Shown: positions 17,503-28,525, counted from the stretch's first letter. The stretch is DNA of 64,000 nt from Arenibacter sp. ARW7G5Y1 (GCF_003201775.1 NZ_QJJZ01000013.1:62001-126000), one strand, 5' to 3'. The notes: a model not told the origin generated them from the sequence alone. A program made the numbers and translations.

Positions 17503-18786
17503 CTATCTTTTGTCCAAAGCAACAAAGGATCTGCTCTTTTCTCCAATATATACCTGTCTTGGTCTACCGATAGGCTCATTATTCAACCTCATTTCCCTCC
17601 ATTGGGCAATCCAGCCCGGTAGGCGTCCCAAAGCAAACATAACGGTGAACATTTCTGTTGGAATACCTAGTGCCCTATATATTATTCCAGAGTAAAAGTC
17701 AACGTTGGGATATAATTTTCTGTCTACAAAATATTTATCTTCCAAGGCCTCTTTTGCCAATCCTTTAGCTATATCCAAGATTGGATCATCTATACCCAAA
17801 TCTCCAAGAACTTCCTCAGCTGCCAGTTTAATAATCTTTGCCCTGGGATCAAAATTCTTGTACACTCTATGTCCAAAGCCCATTAAACGAAAAGGATCGT
17901 TCTTGTCCTTGGCCTTGGCCATATACTTTTTGGTATCCCCTCCATCGGCCTCTATAGCCTCCAACATTTCCAAAACCGCCTGATTGGCTCCACCGTGTAA
18001 GGGGCCCCAAAGTGCACAGATCCCGGCAGAAATGGAGGCAAATAATCCCGCATGTGAAGATCCTACGATACGAACGGTAGAAGTAGAACAGTTTTGTTCA
18101 TGGTCCGCATGCAAGATCAATAATTTATCCAAGGCCTCAATGACGATCTTGTTCTTTTTGTAATCCTGGTTGGGCTTTTTGAACATCATTTTATGAATAT
18201 TCTCCACATAACCCAAGGAATCGTCCCCATAATCCAGCGGCAATCCTTTTTTCTTTCTTAAGGTCCATGCCACCAAAACAGGAAATTTGGCCAAGATCCT
18301 TACTATGGCCCAATACATTTCCTTTTCCGAGGATACGTTTACTGAAGTTGGATTAAAGGCAATCAGCGCACTGGTTAAGCTGGAAAGTACACCCATTGGA
18401 TGTGCCGATTTTGGAAAACCATCCAAAATCTTCTTCATCTCCTCATCTACATGCGATTCAGCTTTTATATCTTCATGAAATTTATCCAATTGCCCTTGAT
18501 TTGGCAATGCTCCAAAAATCAACAAATAGGCCACTTCCAGAAAATCGGCCTTTTCCGCCAATTCTTCAATAGAATATCCGCGATACCTTAAAACTCCCTT
18601 TTCACCATCCAGAAAAGTAATGGCACTCTCACAGGAGCCGGTATTCTTAAACCCAGGGTCTATCGTTATCATTCCTGAATTGGCCCTCAAAGTTTTGATA
18701 TCTATAGCCAACTCATTTTCAGTGCCTTCTATAACTGGAAATTCAAATTTTTTCCCGTTGTATTCTAATGTTGCGTTATTCGCCAT
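17503..18786 (-). CDS. gltA: Citrate synthase (type II)
   Basis: 427 residues. It condenses acetyl-CoA with oxaloacetate at the start of the TCA cycle. Active-site segments are intact: LHADHEQNCSTSTVR, the ICALWGPLHGGANQAVLEM helix with its catalytic His, GFGHRVYKNFDPRAK, and the aspartate/arginine region near NVDFYSGIIYRALG. Its length and the N-terminal beta domain (LEYNGKKFEFPVIEGTE) fit the hexameric, NADH-regulated bacterial type. Own promoter and terminator: a monocistronic gene. Confidence 0.97.
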   Translation of the reverse strand: MANNATLEYNGKKFEFPVIEGTENELAIDIKTLRANSGMITIDPGFKNTGSCESAITFLDGEKGVLRYRGYSIEELAEKADFLEVAYLLIFGALPNQGQLDKFHEDIKAESHVDEEMKKILDGFPKSAHPMGVLSSLTSALIAFNPTSVNVSSEKEMYWAIVRILAKFPVLVAWTLRKKKGLPLDYGDDSLGYVENIHKMMFKKPNQDYKKNKIVIEALDKLLILHADHEQNCSTSTVRIVGSSHAGLFASISAGICALWGPLHGGANQAVLEMLEAIEADGGDTKKYMAKAKDKNDPFRLMGFGHRVYKNFDPRAKIIKLAAEEVLGDLGIDDPILDIAKGLAKEALEDKYFVDRKLYPNVDFYSGIIYRALGIPTEMFTVMFALGRLPGWIAQWREMRLNNEPIGRPRQVYIGEKSRSFVALDKR

Positions 18787-18817
18787 TTTTTAAATTCCTG
18801 TTTTATTCAATTATTCG

Positions 18818-18848
18818 TAAAAATACTAAAAACACCCAAGGATAACAA
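18818..18848 (-). promoter_or_regulatory. Putative gltA promoter
   Basis: On the minus strand a TTG (plus 18846-18848) is followed after 20 bases by TATTTTTA (plus 18818-18825), seven of eight bases of the TAnnTTTG consensus. The start of gltA is 32 bases further on. Confidence 0.6.
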
Positions 18849-18910
18849 TTGAAGATTTTGTTATTTAATGAATAATAGTGAATTATTCAAAAACCTGATA
18901 TGATTTGATT

Positions 18911-20452
18911 CTATTGGTTAATGGAATAAAGATATTTGTAGTAATCATCAACCGATTTTTCCCAGGTGAACCTCATCTTTTTGGCATTGGCCTGAATCTG
19001 CTTCCACTTTGGTTTGTCATTCTCAAAAACATCCAAAGCCTGATCAAGTGCCAAGATCATATTTTTAATTTTATCATCATAGGTCTTCCCATCAAAACTA
19101 AATCCAGTTCTCATGTGCTCTACAGTATCCCTTAGACCACCCGTATTGTGTACCAGACATGGATTTCCATTACGCATGGCCAACATTTGGCTAATGCCAC
19201 AGGGCTCGAATAAACTGGGCATAAAATATAGGTCGGTTTCCAAATATATCGAATCGATCAAATCTTCGGATTGACCGTTGGTGAAAATAAAATTTTTATG
19301 ATCATAGCTCAATTGACGAAATAGCTCTTCATATTCAGGGGCACCTGTTCCCAAAAGCATAAAGATTCCGTCTACCTTTTTCAATCTGTTCAATATTTGC
19401 ACAAATGCCTCCGGTGAACGCTTAAAGAAATAAAATTTCTGCTCTGTTAAACGGGCCACACTTGAAACTATGAATTTAGGCTTTTCAGTAACATATTCCA
19501 TTACCTTTTCCCCGGTATGCGCCAAAAAATCGGCTTTATATTTCTTGGATTCCTCCTGTAGCCACCTAAATAAAGCCTTGACGATATTTCTGTACAACAA
19601 TCCCTTTTCGGCCGCACGAATATTCTTGTAATTGGAACCATTGAGAATCCCGAACAACCTCCCTTGATTGTTTGCCTCCTGTAAGTCCATTTCCAAACCT
19701 TCACCTCCTATAAATTCAGGTGGATTGCTCGGTCTTAGTACATCCTCCTTATACGAGGGGGATACGGTATGTACGGCATCGGCCAATCGAATACCTACAG
19801 CCATAAGATTAATACAATCTTGGTACCTATAGTCCATCAACTTCTTTTCATCTATGGATACATTGGGAAACCAATTTCCTAGGGATGAGTAATTATTATA
19901 GAACGGTCGTATACCTTGAATGGCCAGATTATGAATGGTATAGACATAGCGCATTTTCTTAAGGGCCTGATATTCGGGGTGATAGGTTTTTAGAAACAAA
20001 ACCAAACTGGAATGCCAATCGTGCATATGAACTATATCCAATTCCCCAAAAGCCCCAACCTTTATTGCCTCGGCCACGGCCGTACAAAAAATAGTGAACT
20101 TAATGTTATCCGTAAAAAAAGCCTCTTCCGGATCATCATGATAAATATGTCCTATTTCACCACCGGTAATTTCAGGATGGTGTATTACGTAATGATGTAA
20201 ATTTGCAAATTCCTTTTTGGGGGAGACTTCATATAACTCTGCCACATAGACCATCCCCCTCAGGTTTAAATTAAGATTGGTAATGAAGGTTCCATTTTGA
20301 TGCAATCTTGAATAGGAGGGCACTACTACATGCGCCATATCTCCCCTATCCGAAATCTGCCGAGGCACATCCCTAACAACATCGCCCATACCACCGGCCT
20401 TGCACTTTGGAATACCGTCATTCTCAGCAGCAACAAATAGAAAATTATTCAT
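18911..20452 (-). CDS. GT5-family glycogen/starch synthase-like glycosyltransferase
   Basis: 513 residues. GT5 traits are present: an N-terminal Lys-Ala-Gly-Gly-Met loop (CKAGGMGDVVRDVP, in place of the usual KxGGL), YTIHNLAIQGIRPFY, VSSVARLTEQK, and the C-terminal catalytic stretch SLFEPCGISQMLAMRNGNP followed by HNTGGLRDTVEH. Such enzymes extend alpha-1,4-glucans from a nucleotide-glucose donor. The usual LNGIDxxxWNP motif reads LNGSNYKNIRAAEK here, a clear departure, so donor or acceptor may differ from ordinary GlgA. No other glycogen genes lie nearby. Monocistronic, between gltA and the enolase terminator. Confidence 0.82.
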   Translation of the reverse strand: MNNFLFVAAENDGIPKCKAGGMGDVVRDVPRQISDRGDMAHVVVPSYSRLHQNGTFITNLNLNLRGMVYVAELYEVSPKKEFANLHHYVIHHPEITGGEIGHIYHDDPEEAFFTDNIKFTIFCTAVAEAIKVGAFGELDIVHMHDWHSSLVLFLKTYHPEYQALKKMRYVYTIHNLAIQGIRPFYNNYSSLGNWFPNVSIDEKKLMDYRYQDCINLMAVGIRLADAVHTVSPSYKEDVLRPSNPPEFIGGEGLEMDLQEANNQGRLFGILNGSNYKNIRAAEKGLLYRNIVKALFRWLQEESKKYKADFLAHTGEKVMEYVTEKPKFIVSSVARLTEQKFYFFKRSPEAFVQILNRLKKVDGIFMLLGTGAPEYEELFRQLSYDHKNFIFTNGQSEDLIDSIYLETDLYFMPSLFEPCGISQMLAMRNGNPCLVHNTGGLRDTVEHMRTGFSFDGKTYDDKIKNMILALDQALDVFENDKPKWKQIQANAKKMRFTWEKSVDDYYKYLYSINQ

Positions 20453-20546
20453 TTAATCCAGGATTTGGTTATTATTTCGAGTATTAATTTGAGTAGGATA
20501 ATATAATTATTTATTTCTGATAAGTAAACAAACCACCATGATATTT

Positions 20547-20582
20547 AAAAAAAAAGCCACTCTATATAGAATGGCTTTTTTT
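20547..20582 (-). terminator. Terminator downstream of eno (probably bidirectional)
   Basis: Hairpin AGCCACTCT / AGAATGGCT at 20555-20576 with one mismatch and a 4-base loop. It is flanked by nine A on one side and seven T on the other, so it works in both directions. It ends the enolase transcript 20 bases past the stop codon. Confidence 0.85.
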
Positions 20583-20600
20583 AACGTACTAAATTTTGTG

Positions 20601-21911
<1,311 letters not shown>

Positions 21912-21928
21912 TTAGTTAAATTATTATG

Positions 21929-21936
21929 CAAATATA
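21929..21936 (-). promoter_or_regulatory. Putative -7 promoter element for eno
   Basis: The minus strand reads TATATTTG, a perfect match to the TAnnTTTG consensus, 36 bases before the eno start codon. No TTG is found at the right distance upstream (GTT is the nearest), so the -33 box is weak. Confidence 0.6.
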
Positions 21937-22013
21937 GCAAAGGGAGCGCTTTTAACCCCACTAATACTGGCATTAATGACCCTTTGATAACAATAAAATA
22001 AAACTATAACGTT

Positions 22014-23126
22014 TTAGTTTACCGTAGATTGGATCATTTCGAAAAATTGATCGAACAAATAGTCTGCATCATGTGGCCCTGGACTTGCCTCAGGGTGGTA
22101 TTGAACGGAAAATACGTTCTTATCTTTCATTTTAATCCCGGCTACGGTATTATCATTAAGATGAACATGGGTTATTTCCAAATTGGGATTGGCCTCGGTC
22201 TCTTCCCTGTTGATGGCAAAACCGTGATTTTGTGAAGTAATCTCCCCTTTTCCAGTTACCAAATTCATTACAGGGTGGTTTATACCCCTATGTCCGTTAT
22301 GCATTTTATATGTAGAAACCCCATTGGCCAATGCCAACACTTGATGCCCCAGACATATACCAAATAAAGGTTTGTTGGATTTGATCATTTCTTTGGCCGA
22401 CGCTATCGCCTCTTGCAGGGGATCTGGATCTCCAGGACCATTGGAAATGAAGTAGCCGTCAGGATTCCAAGAGCTCATTTCCTGAAATGTTGCATTGTAG
22501 GGGAAAACCTTGATGTACGCATCCCTTTTCGCCAAGTTTCGAAGAATATTTTTCTTAATCCCGATATCTAGGGCAGATACTTTATATTTTGCATCCTTAT
22601 CCCCATAATAATAAGCCTCTTTGGTAGAAACTTTAGAAGAAAGTTCCAAACCTTCCATGCTTGGCACTTCTGCCAATTTTCTCTTCAACCCCTCAATATT
22701 GTCCACATCCGTAGATATTACCGCATTCATGGCACCGTTATCCCGAATATACCCCACCAAAGCCCTGGTATCCACGTCGGAAATGGCCAACAAATTATTT
22801 TTATCCAAAAATTCCTGTAGACTTAAATCCGCATCGGGTCTGGAATAATGGTAACTGAAATTTTTACACACCAAGCCGGATATTTTCACGGAATCAGATT
22901 CAACTTCCTCGTTATTGGCGCCATAATTTCCAATATGGGCATTGGTGGTTACCATGATTTGCCCAAAATAGGACGGATCCGTAAATATCTCCTGATAGCC
23001 GGTCATACCAGTGTTAAAACAAGCCTCTCCAAAGGCAGTTCCTTCTTTGTCCCCTACAGCCTTACCGTGAAAAATAGTCCCATCGGCAAGCAACAATATT
23101 GCTTTTTTTCTTGTTTGATACTTCAT
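22014..23126 (-). CDS. carA: Carbamoyl-phosphate synthase, small (glutaminase) subunit
   Basis: 370 residues. It releases ammonia from glutamine and channels it to the large subunit for pyrimidine and arginine synthesis. The N-terminal CarA domain (ILLADGTIFHGKAVG, ACFNTGMTGYQEIFTDPSY) is followed by a class I glutamine amidotransferase with the nucleophile in FGICLGHQVLALA and the His/Glu pair in VQYHPEASPGPHD. carB is not in the window. It lies behind the ribosomal block, but the terminator at 23165-23197 separates it. Confidence 0.97.
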   Translation of the reverse strand: MKYQTRKKAILLLADGTIFHGKAVGDKEGTAFGEACFNTGMTGYQEIFTDPSYFGQIMVTTNAHIGNYGANNEEVESDSVKISGLVCKNFSYHYSRPDADLSLQEFLDKNNLLAISDVDTRALVGYIRDNGAMNAVISTDVDNIEGLKRKLAEVPSMEGLELSSKVSTKEAYYYGDKDAKYKVSALDIGIKKNILRNLAKRDAYIKVFPYNATFQEMSSWNPDGYFISNGPGDPDPLQEAIASAKEMIKSNKPLFGICLGHQVLALANGVSTYKMHNGHRGINHPVMNLVTGKGEITSQNHGFAINREETEANPNLEITHVHLNDNTVAGIKMKDKNVFSVQYHPEASPGPHDADYLFDQFFEMIQSTVN

Positions 23127-23164
23127 TTTTTGGCGTTACAATTTTTCGTTTTGCAAAATAACAT

Positions 23165-23197
23165 AAAAAAAGGATAAGCTTTTAGGCTTATCCTTTT
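23165..23197 (-). terminator. Terminator of the ribosomal-protein/rpoA block
   Basis: A 12-bp perfect stem (AAAAGGATAAGC at 23168-23179 with its complement at 23186-23197) and a 6-base loop. On the minus strand seven T follow. It starts 27 bases after the rplQ stop and marks the end of the 17-kb rpsL-rplQ block. Confidence 0.92.
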
Positions 23198-23223
23198 ACA
23201 ATTATTAATATTTAATAACAATT

Positions 23224-23796
23224 TTACTCTTTAGCATCATCCGCTTTTTTTTCAGCTTTTGGCTCCTGAGCTTTTGGCTCTTCTACTTTTGGTTCTTCAG
23301 CCTTTGCACTTTCTGCTTTTGCCGTTTCTTCAACAACAGCCGTAGCATCCTCTGATTTTTTGCTTCTACCCCTTCTTGTAGTCTTTTGCTTCTTAGGCTT
23401 ACCAGCATTATAGATTTCGTTAAAATCCACTAGCTCTATCATAGCCATGTCTGCGTTATCCCCAAGACGATTACCCAATTTGATAATCCTGGTATATCCT
23501 CCTGGTCTGTCGGCTACCTTTTCAGCAACACTGCTAAAAAGCTCTGTAACCGCATACTTGTCACGAAGGCTTTTAAAAACAATACGTCTATTGTGGGTCC
23601 CTTTCTCAACTGTTTGATTATTCTCAGTTTTTGATTTGGTAATCAATGGTTCCACAAACTGCTTTAGGGCTTTTGCCTTTGCAACAGTTGTATTAATTCT
23701 CTTGTGCTCTATTAATGAACAGGCCATATTTGCCAACATAGATTTTCTATGGGCCGCCTTTCTTCCTAAATGATTAACTTTCTTACCGTGTCTCAT
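23224..23796 (-). CDS. rplQ: 50S ribosomal protein L17 with a long charged C-terminal tail
   Basis: 190 residues against about 115-130 in most bacteria. The L17 core is residues 1 to about 122 ([20 protein letters not shown], ending near VDFNEIYN). From about 130 there is a low-complexity tail, first basic ([13 protein letters not shown]), then rich in Glu, Ala, Lys and Pro with EEPK/QEPK units. L17 binds 23S rRNA near the exit tunnel. The tail is likely disordered. Last gene of the block, 57 bases after rpoA. Confidence 0.97.
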   Translation of the reverse strand: MRHGKKVNHLGRKAAHRKSMLANMACSLIEHKRINTTVAKAKALKQFVEPLITKSKTENNQTVEKGTHNRRIVFKSLRDKYAVTELFSSVAEKVADRPGGYTRIIKLGNRLGDNADMAMIELVDFNEIYNAGKPKKQKTTRRGRSKKSEDATAVVEETAKAESAKAEEPKVEEPKAQEPKAEKKADDAKE

Positions 23797-23853
23797 TGTT
23801 CTTTTCTATATTCTTTCTTGGTTTGGGTATTCCCAATGCCCGTGAAAGTTCAA

Positions 23854-24846
23854 TTAATCTTTATCCAATTTATATTTTGACAAATCCATTCCAAAGCTCA
23901 AACCTTTATTGATCACCAATTCTTCCAATTCGGTCAAGGATTTTTTACCAAAGTTTCTAAACTTCATCAAATCGTTCTTATTAAAAGAAACAAGATCACC
24001 AAGTGTATCAACTTCTGCAGCTTTCAAACAGTTCAATGCTCTTACAGAAAGATCCATATCAACCAATTTGGTCTTCAATAGCTGACGCATATGTAATGAT
24101 TCCTCATCATAGGTCTCTGTCTGCGCTATCTCGTCCGCCTCTAAGGTAATTCGCTCATCGGAGAACAACATAAAGTGATGTATAAGAACCTTTGCCCCTT
24201 CGGTCAAAGCCTCCTTTGGATGAATTGAACCATCGGTTGCGATTTCAAAAACCAATTTCTCATAATCGGTCTTTTGCTCTACACGGAAGTTTTCTATACT
24301 GTACTTTACATTTTTAATAGGCGTAAAGATAGAATCAACGGCTATGGTACCTAGTGGTGCATTGGATTTTTTATTCTCCTCGGCAGGCACATATCCTCTA
24401 CCTTTATCTATGGTAATCTCCATGTTAATGCTAACCTTGGGATCCATGTTACAAATAACCAAATCCGGATTCAATACTTGATAACCAGAAATAAATTTTT
24501 GAAAATCACCTGCAGTCAATTGTTCCTTTCCGCTAACGGAGATAGATACTGTCTCACTATCAACATCGTCTATCTGTCTTTTGAAACGAACTTGTTTAAG
24601 ATTTAGAATGATTTCGGTAACATCTTCCACAACACCGGAAATTACAGAGAACTCATGTTCTACCTTATCAATTCTAACAGAAGTGATAGCAAAACCTTCC
24701 AAGGACGAAAGCAAAACTCTTCTTAATGCGTTCCCAACAGTTAAGCCATAACCTGGTTCCAATGGACGAAATTCGAATTTACCTTCGAAATCGGAGGAAT
24801 CAATCATTATAACTTTATCGGGCTTCTGAAAATTTAATAATGCCAT
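23854..24846 (-). CDS. rpoA: RNA polymerase alpha subunit
   Basis: 330 residues. The N-terminal assembly domain (about 1-230; [20 protein letters not shown] with the [10 protein letters not shown] loop) is joined by an acidic linker to the C-terminal domain (about 250-325; [34 protein letters not shown]), which contacts DNA and activators. It sits in the usual place between rpsD and rplQ, 19 bases after rpsD. Confidence 0.99.
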   Translation of the reverse strand: MALLNFQKPDKVIMIDSSDFEGKFEFRPLEPGYGLTVGNALRRVLLSSLEGFAITSVRIDKVEHEFSVISGVVEDVTEIILNLKQVRFKRQIDDVDSETVSISVSGKEQLTAGDFQKFISGYQVLNPDLVICNMDPKVSINMEITIDKGRGYVPAEENKKSNAPLGTIAVDSIFTPIKNVKYSIENFRVEQKTDYEKLVFEIATDGSIHPKEALTEGAKVLIHHFMLFSDERITLEADEIAQTETYDEESLHMRQLLKTKLVDMDLSVRALNCLKAAEVDTLGDLVSFNKNDLMKFRNFGKKSLTELEELVINKGLSFGMDLSKYKLDKD

Positions 24847-24865
24847 AATTGGATCAGTGTTGTTT

Positions 24866-25471
24866 TTATTTAGAGTATAACTCGACTATTAATTGTTCTT
24901 TGATATTCTCTGGAATTTGCATTCTTTCCGGAACGGCAACAAAATTACCTTCCATTTTCTCTGAATTCCAAGTAATCCACTCGTAAACACTGCTGTTTGC
25001 AGAAAGAGCGTCTTCAATCGCTTTTAAAGATTTTGATTTTTCCCTAACACCAACCACATCACCGGGTTTCAAGTTATAAGATGGAATGTTCACCAACTCT
25101 CCGTTGACCGTAATATGTCTATGTGAAACCAATTGTCTTGCACCGCTTCTAGAAGGGGAGATACCCATTCTGTAAACAACGTTGTCTAAACGTGATTCAC
25201 ACAATTGAAGCAATACTTCACCGGTTACTCCTTTACTCCTATTTGCTTTGGCAAATATGTTTCGGAATTGTTTTTCCAAAATACCGTAAGTGTATTTTGC
25301 TTTTTGCTTTTCCATTAACTGGATAGCATATTCAGACTTTTTACCACGACGTCTGTTGTTACCGTGTTGTCCTGGAGGATAATTTCTTTTCTCAAAAGAT
25401 TTATCATCTCCGAAAATCGCTTCACCGAATTTACGGGCGATCTTTGTTTTTGGTCCTGTATATCTTGCCAT
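24866..25471 (-). CDS. rpsD: 30S ribosomal protein S4
   Basis: 201 residues. A primary 16S rRNA binder, with the S4 RNA-binding domain at about 90-150 ([40 protein letters not shown]). The N-terminus ([17 protein letters not shown]) lacks the four zinc-binding cysteines of some S4 proteins. The 102-bp gap in front of it is the second-largest in the block and could hold its own control site. Confidence 0.98.
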   Translation of the reverse strand: MARYTGPKTKIARKFGEAIFGDDKSFEKRNYPPGQHGNNRRRGKKSEYAIQLMEKQKAKYTYGILEKQFRNIFAKANRSKGVTGEVLLQLCESRLDNVVYRMGISPSRSGARQLVSHRHITVNGELVNIPSYNLKPGDVVGVREKSKSLKAIEDALSANSSVYEWITWNSEKMEGNFVAVPERMQIPENIKEQLIVELYSK

Positions 25472-25573
25472 TTTCTTTTAGTTTGGAAACGTGATCATGA
25501 ATTAAGGCTTATCCTTCGATAATCGTAACTACATCTCCTTGAAATACCCCATGGGGCAATTGATTACTATTAA
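25472..25573 (-). other. rpsK-rpsD intergenic leader
   Basis: 102 bases on the minus strand. In order they hold the 10-bp palindrome CCCCATGGGG, then AAGGAG directly followed by ATGTAG (a start-stop pair behind one of the few Shine-Dalgarno-like sequences seen here), and a small stem TTATC-GAAG-GATAA. S4 represses its own operon in other bacteria, so this may be an autoregulatory leader. That is inference; no known S4 leader fold was recognised. Confidence 0.3.
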
Positions 25574-25966
25574 TTATACTCTTCTTCTTTTTGGTGGTCT
25601 ACAACCATTGTGCGGCATTGGAGTTACATCGATAATCTCTGTAACTTCAATTCCTGAGTTATGTATGGAACGAATGGCAGATTCCCTACCATTTCCCGGA
25701 CCTTTTACATAAACCTTTACTTTTCTCAAACCAGCTTCATGAGCAACTTTGGCACAATCTTCAGATGCTATTTGAGCTGCATAGGGAGTGTTCTTTTTTG
25801 AACCCCTAAAACCCATTTTACCTGCTGAAGACCAAGAAATTACATCACCCTTCTTATTGGTTAAAGAAATAATAATATTATTAAAAGAAGCAGTAACATG
25901 GGCTTCGCCCACGGACTCTACTATAACTTTGCGCTTCTTTGCTGCTTTTGCATTTGCCTTTGCCAT
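25574..25966 (-). CDS. rpsK: 30S ribosomal protein S11
   Basis: 130 residues, standard. It forms part of the platform near the mRNA exit and E site. Typical segments: [35 protein letters not shown], and the C-terminal [18 protein letters not shown]. It lies 13 bases after rpsM. Confidence 0.99.
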   Translation of the reverse strand: MAKANAKAAKKRKVIVESVGEAHVTASFNNIIISLTNKKGDVISWSSAGKMGFRGSKKNTPYAAQIASEDCAKVAHEAGLRKVKVYVKGPGNGRESAIRSIHNSGIEVTEIIDVTPMPHNGCRPPKRRRV

Positions 25967-25979
25967 AATATCCTAATTA

Positions 25980-26354
25980 TTATTTAGTTGCCTTCTTCTT
26001 GTTAGCAACTGTTTTCCTCTTACCTTTTCTTGTCCTAGAGTTGTTCTTGGTACGCTGACCCCTTAAAGGCAGACCAGATCTATGGCGAATACCTCTATAA
26101 CAACCTATATCCATTAAACGCTTAATGTTCAATTGGTTTTCGGAACGCAATTCCCCTTCTATAGTCAAAGAAGAAACTGCTTCACGAATACGACCAATCT
26201 CATCATCGTTCCAATCAGATACTTTGGTATCCTCACTTACTTGGGCAGTGGATAAAATCTCCTTTGCCCTACTTTTTCCTATACCAAAGATATAGGTTAG
26301 GGCTATTACCCCTCTTTTCTGTTTTGGTATGTCTACACCTGCAATTCTTGCCAT
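25980..26354 (-). CDS. rpsM: 30S ribosomal protein S13
   Basis: 124 residues. Head protein that touches the P-site tRNA and forms bridges to the 50S. Starts [20 protein letters not shown]; it has the [20 protein letters not shown] motif and a lysine-rich tail. Two bases separate it from rpmJ, so the two are tightly coupled. Confidence 0.99.
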   Translation of the reverse strand: MARIAGVDIPKQKRGVIALTYIFGIGKSRAKEILSTAQVSEDTKVSDWNDDEIGRIREAVSSLTIEGELRSENQLNIKRLMDIGCYRGIRHRSGLPLRGQRTKNNSRTRKGKRKTVANKKKATK

Positions 26355-26356
26355 AA

Positions 26357-26473
26357 TTACCCTTGTCTTTGTTTAAATCTAGGATTCTTTTTATTAATTA
26401 CGTACAATCTGCCTTTTCTACGCACAATCTTGCACTCGGCACTTCTCTTCTTTATTGATGCTCTAACTTTCAT
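26357..26473 (-). CDS. rpmJ: 50S ribosomal protein L36, zinc-free form
   Basis: A 38-residue protein between infA and rpsM, the standard position. It starts [20 protein letters not shown] and ends NPRFKQRQG. The usual L36 zinc ribbon needs three cysteines and a histidine; here only one cysteine (residue 14) remains and the histidine is Phe, so this is the C-minus form. L36 sits at the 50S subunit near helices 89-91 of the rRNA. Confidence 0.96.
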   Translation of the reverse strand: MKVRASIKKRSAECKIVRRKGRLYVINKKNPRFKQRQG

Positions 26474-26482
26474 CCTATTTGC

Positions 26483-26698
26483 TTAATATCTATATGTAAT
26501 TCTTGCTTTACTTAAATCGTAAGGGCTCATTTCGAGCTTAACCTTATCCCCTGGAAGTAACTTAATATAATGCATACGCATTTTTCCAGAGATATGTGCC
26601 GTTACCACATGACCGTTTTCCAACTCCACGCGAAACATGGCATTTGACAATGCCTCAATTATGCTTCCATCTTGCTCTATTGCTGATTGTTTAGCCAT
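26483..26698 (-). CDS. infA: Translation initiation factor IF-1
   Basis: 71 residues, a single OB fold ([39 protein letters not shown], ending ARITYRY). It binds the 30S A site during initiation. Only 3 bases after secY; adk and map, often found between these two genes in other phyla, are absent. Confidence 0.98.
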   Translation of the reverse strand: MAKQSAIEQDGSIIEALSNAMFRVELENGHVVTAHISGKMRMHYIKLLPGDKVKLEMSPYDLSKARITYRY

Positions 26699-26701
26699 AA
26701 T

Positions 26702-28045
26702 CTATGCTACCTTTCTATTTTTTCCTGATTTCATCAAACCGTCGTAATGTCTGTTCAACAAATAAGAATTTACCTGTTGTACTGTATCGATCGCCACACC
26801 TACCATAATCAACAAGGACGTTCCTCCGTAAAACAAAGCCCAACCTGCCTGTACATCCATAAGCTTCACGATCACTGCCGGCAATACCGCCAACAAAGCT
26901 AGGAAAACAGATCCTGGCAAAGTAATCAATGACATTATCTTATCCAAATAATCCCCAGTTTCCTTTCCTGGTCTAATTCCCGGAATAAAACCACCACTCC
27001 TTTTCAGGTCATCGGCCATTTTATTCGTAGGCACTGTAATAGCCGTATAAAAATAGGTGAAGACAATAATAAGGAACCCGAACAAAAGATTGTATGCCAA
27101 TCCAAATATATCCTGGAATTGAACTTCCATCCACTGCCCTACTGCCGTATTATTAAAGGTCTTGCCCAACAGTCCCGGTGCAAACATAATTGCCTGCGCA
27201 AATATAATGGGCATTACTCCAGAAGCATTCAACTTTAAGGGAATATACTGCCTAGATCCCATGATATTCTTTTCGTATCCCCCGGAAGCAGTTCTTCTAG
27301 CATATTGAACCGGAATTTGACGAGTAGCCATCACCAACAACACACATAATAAAATAACCACGAACCAGATGATCACCTCGATAAGCATGAACATCAATCC
27401 CCCGTTATTATTGGCCGTTCTGGAAATAAATTCCTGCACAAAATTCTGTGGCATATTGGCGATAATACCAACCATGATCAATAGGGATATACCGTTTCCG
27501 ATACCCTTATCGGTGATTTTTTCACCTAACCACATTGCAAAAATAGTTCCTGCAACCAATATTATCACTGAAGGAATTACAAAATCAAGTCCTTTGCCAA
27601 ATACGAAGGCACTATCCGGAACACCCAAAGCTCCCAAACTGTATAAATAAGCAGGAGCCTGAACAATACATATCCCGATAGTAAGCCATCTGGTAATCTG
27701 ATTGATCGTTTTTCTTCCGCTTTCACCTTCCTTTTGCAACTTTTGAAGATAAGGAATGGCTATACCCATCAACTGCACCACAATGGAAGCAGAAATATAG
27801 GGCATAATTCCCAACGCAAAAATAGAGGCGTTGGACAATGCGCCCCCAGTAAAGGCATTCAATATTCCTAAGATACCACTATCAGTACTGGAGGCCAAAG
27901 CACCCAGCTGAGTAGAATCAATACCTGGAAGAACGACCTGCGCACCAAAACGATACACTAAAAGCAAACCAAGGGTAACAATTATTCTACCCTTAAGCTC
28001 TTCAATCTTCCAAATATTTGATAATGTCTCGAAAAATTTCTTCAT
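26702..28045 (-). CDS. secY: Protein translocase subunit SecY
   Basis: 447 residues with ten membrane helices, forming the inner-membrane Sec channel. Recognisable parts: RIIVTLGLLLVYRFGAQVVL (helix 1), the plug region after LPGIDSTQLG, the conserved GSRQYIPLKLNASGVMPIIF loop, and FKRSGG-like DDLKRSGGFIPGIRPGKET. It follows rplO by 12 bases, as is standard in the spc operon. Confidence 0.99.
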   Translation of the reverse strand: MKKFFETLSNIWKIEELKGRIIVTLGLLLVYRFGAQVVLPGIDSTQLGALASSTDSGILGILNAFTGGALSNASIFALGIMPYISASIVVQLMGIAIPYLQKLQKEGESGRKTINQITRWLTIGICIVQAPAYLYSLGALGVPDSAFVFGKGLDFVIPSVIILVAGTIFAMWLGEKITDKGIGNGISLLIMVGIIANMPQNFVQEFISRTANNNGGLMFMLIEVIIWFVVILLCVLLVMATRQIPVQYARRTASGGYEKNIMGSRQYIPLKLNASGVMPIIFAQAIMFAPGLLGKTFNNTAVGQWMEVQFQDIFGLAYNLLFGFLIIVFTYFYTAITVPTNKMADDLKRSGGFIPGIRPGKETGDYLDKIMSLITLPGSVFLALLAVLPAVIVKLMDVQAGWALFYGGTSLLIMVGVAIDTVQQVNSYLLNRHYDGLMKSGKNRKVA

Positions 28046-28057
28046 AGTATTCTTTGC

Positions 28058-28510
28058 TTATAAACTTAGAGCCTCACCACCTGCAGCCTCAATTGCGGCT
28101 TTTGCTGTAGCTGTAAATTTATGTACAGAAACTTTAAGGGGGGCTTTTAGCTCTCCATTACCAAGAATCTTAACCAAATCGTTTTTACCAACCAATCCAT
28201 TTTCTACCAGGATATCCAAAGTAACCGTATCCTTCACAGTTCCTTTGTCTACCAATTCCTGTAATTTTTCCAAATTGATCCCAGCGTAATCCTTTCTATT
28301 GATATTAGTGAAACCAAATTTTGGAACACGTCTCTGCAAAGGCATTTGCCCACCTTCGAAACCAATTTTCTTAGAATAACCAGATCTGGATTTAGCACCT
28401 TTATGTCCTCTGGTAGCAGTACCTCCCTTTCCGGAACCTTGACCTCTACCTACGACTTTGCCGGCTTTTTGGACAGCACCATCCGCTGGCTTTAAATTAC
28501 TTAAATTCAT
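28058..28510 (-). CDS. rplO: 50S ribosomal protein L15
   Basis: 150 residues. Assembly protein of the central 50S. The glycine/arginine-rich N-terminus ([20 protein letters not shown]) and the [20 protein letters not shown] motif are typical, as is the C-terminal [19 protein letters not shown]. Confidence 0.99.
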   Translation of the reverse strand: MNLSNLKPADGAVQKAGKVVGRGQGSGKGGTATRGHKGAKSRSGYSKKIGFEGGQMPLQRRVPKFGFTNINRKDYAGINLEKLQELVDKGTVKDTVTLDILVENGLVGKNDLVKILGNGELKAPLKVSVHKFTATAKAAIEAAGGEALSL

Positions 28511-28525
28511 AACACTAAAATTATA

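Noticed and set aside
18787-18910. AT-rich inverted repeat GAATAAT / ATTATTC between gltA and the GT5 gene
   Set aside because: Seven AT-only pairs and no T run; likely chance in AT-rich DNA.
25521-25560. CCCCATGGGG palindrome before rpsD
   Set aside because: Ten bases without a loop are too short to call a site alone; mentioned only as part of the leader.
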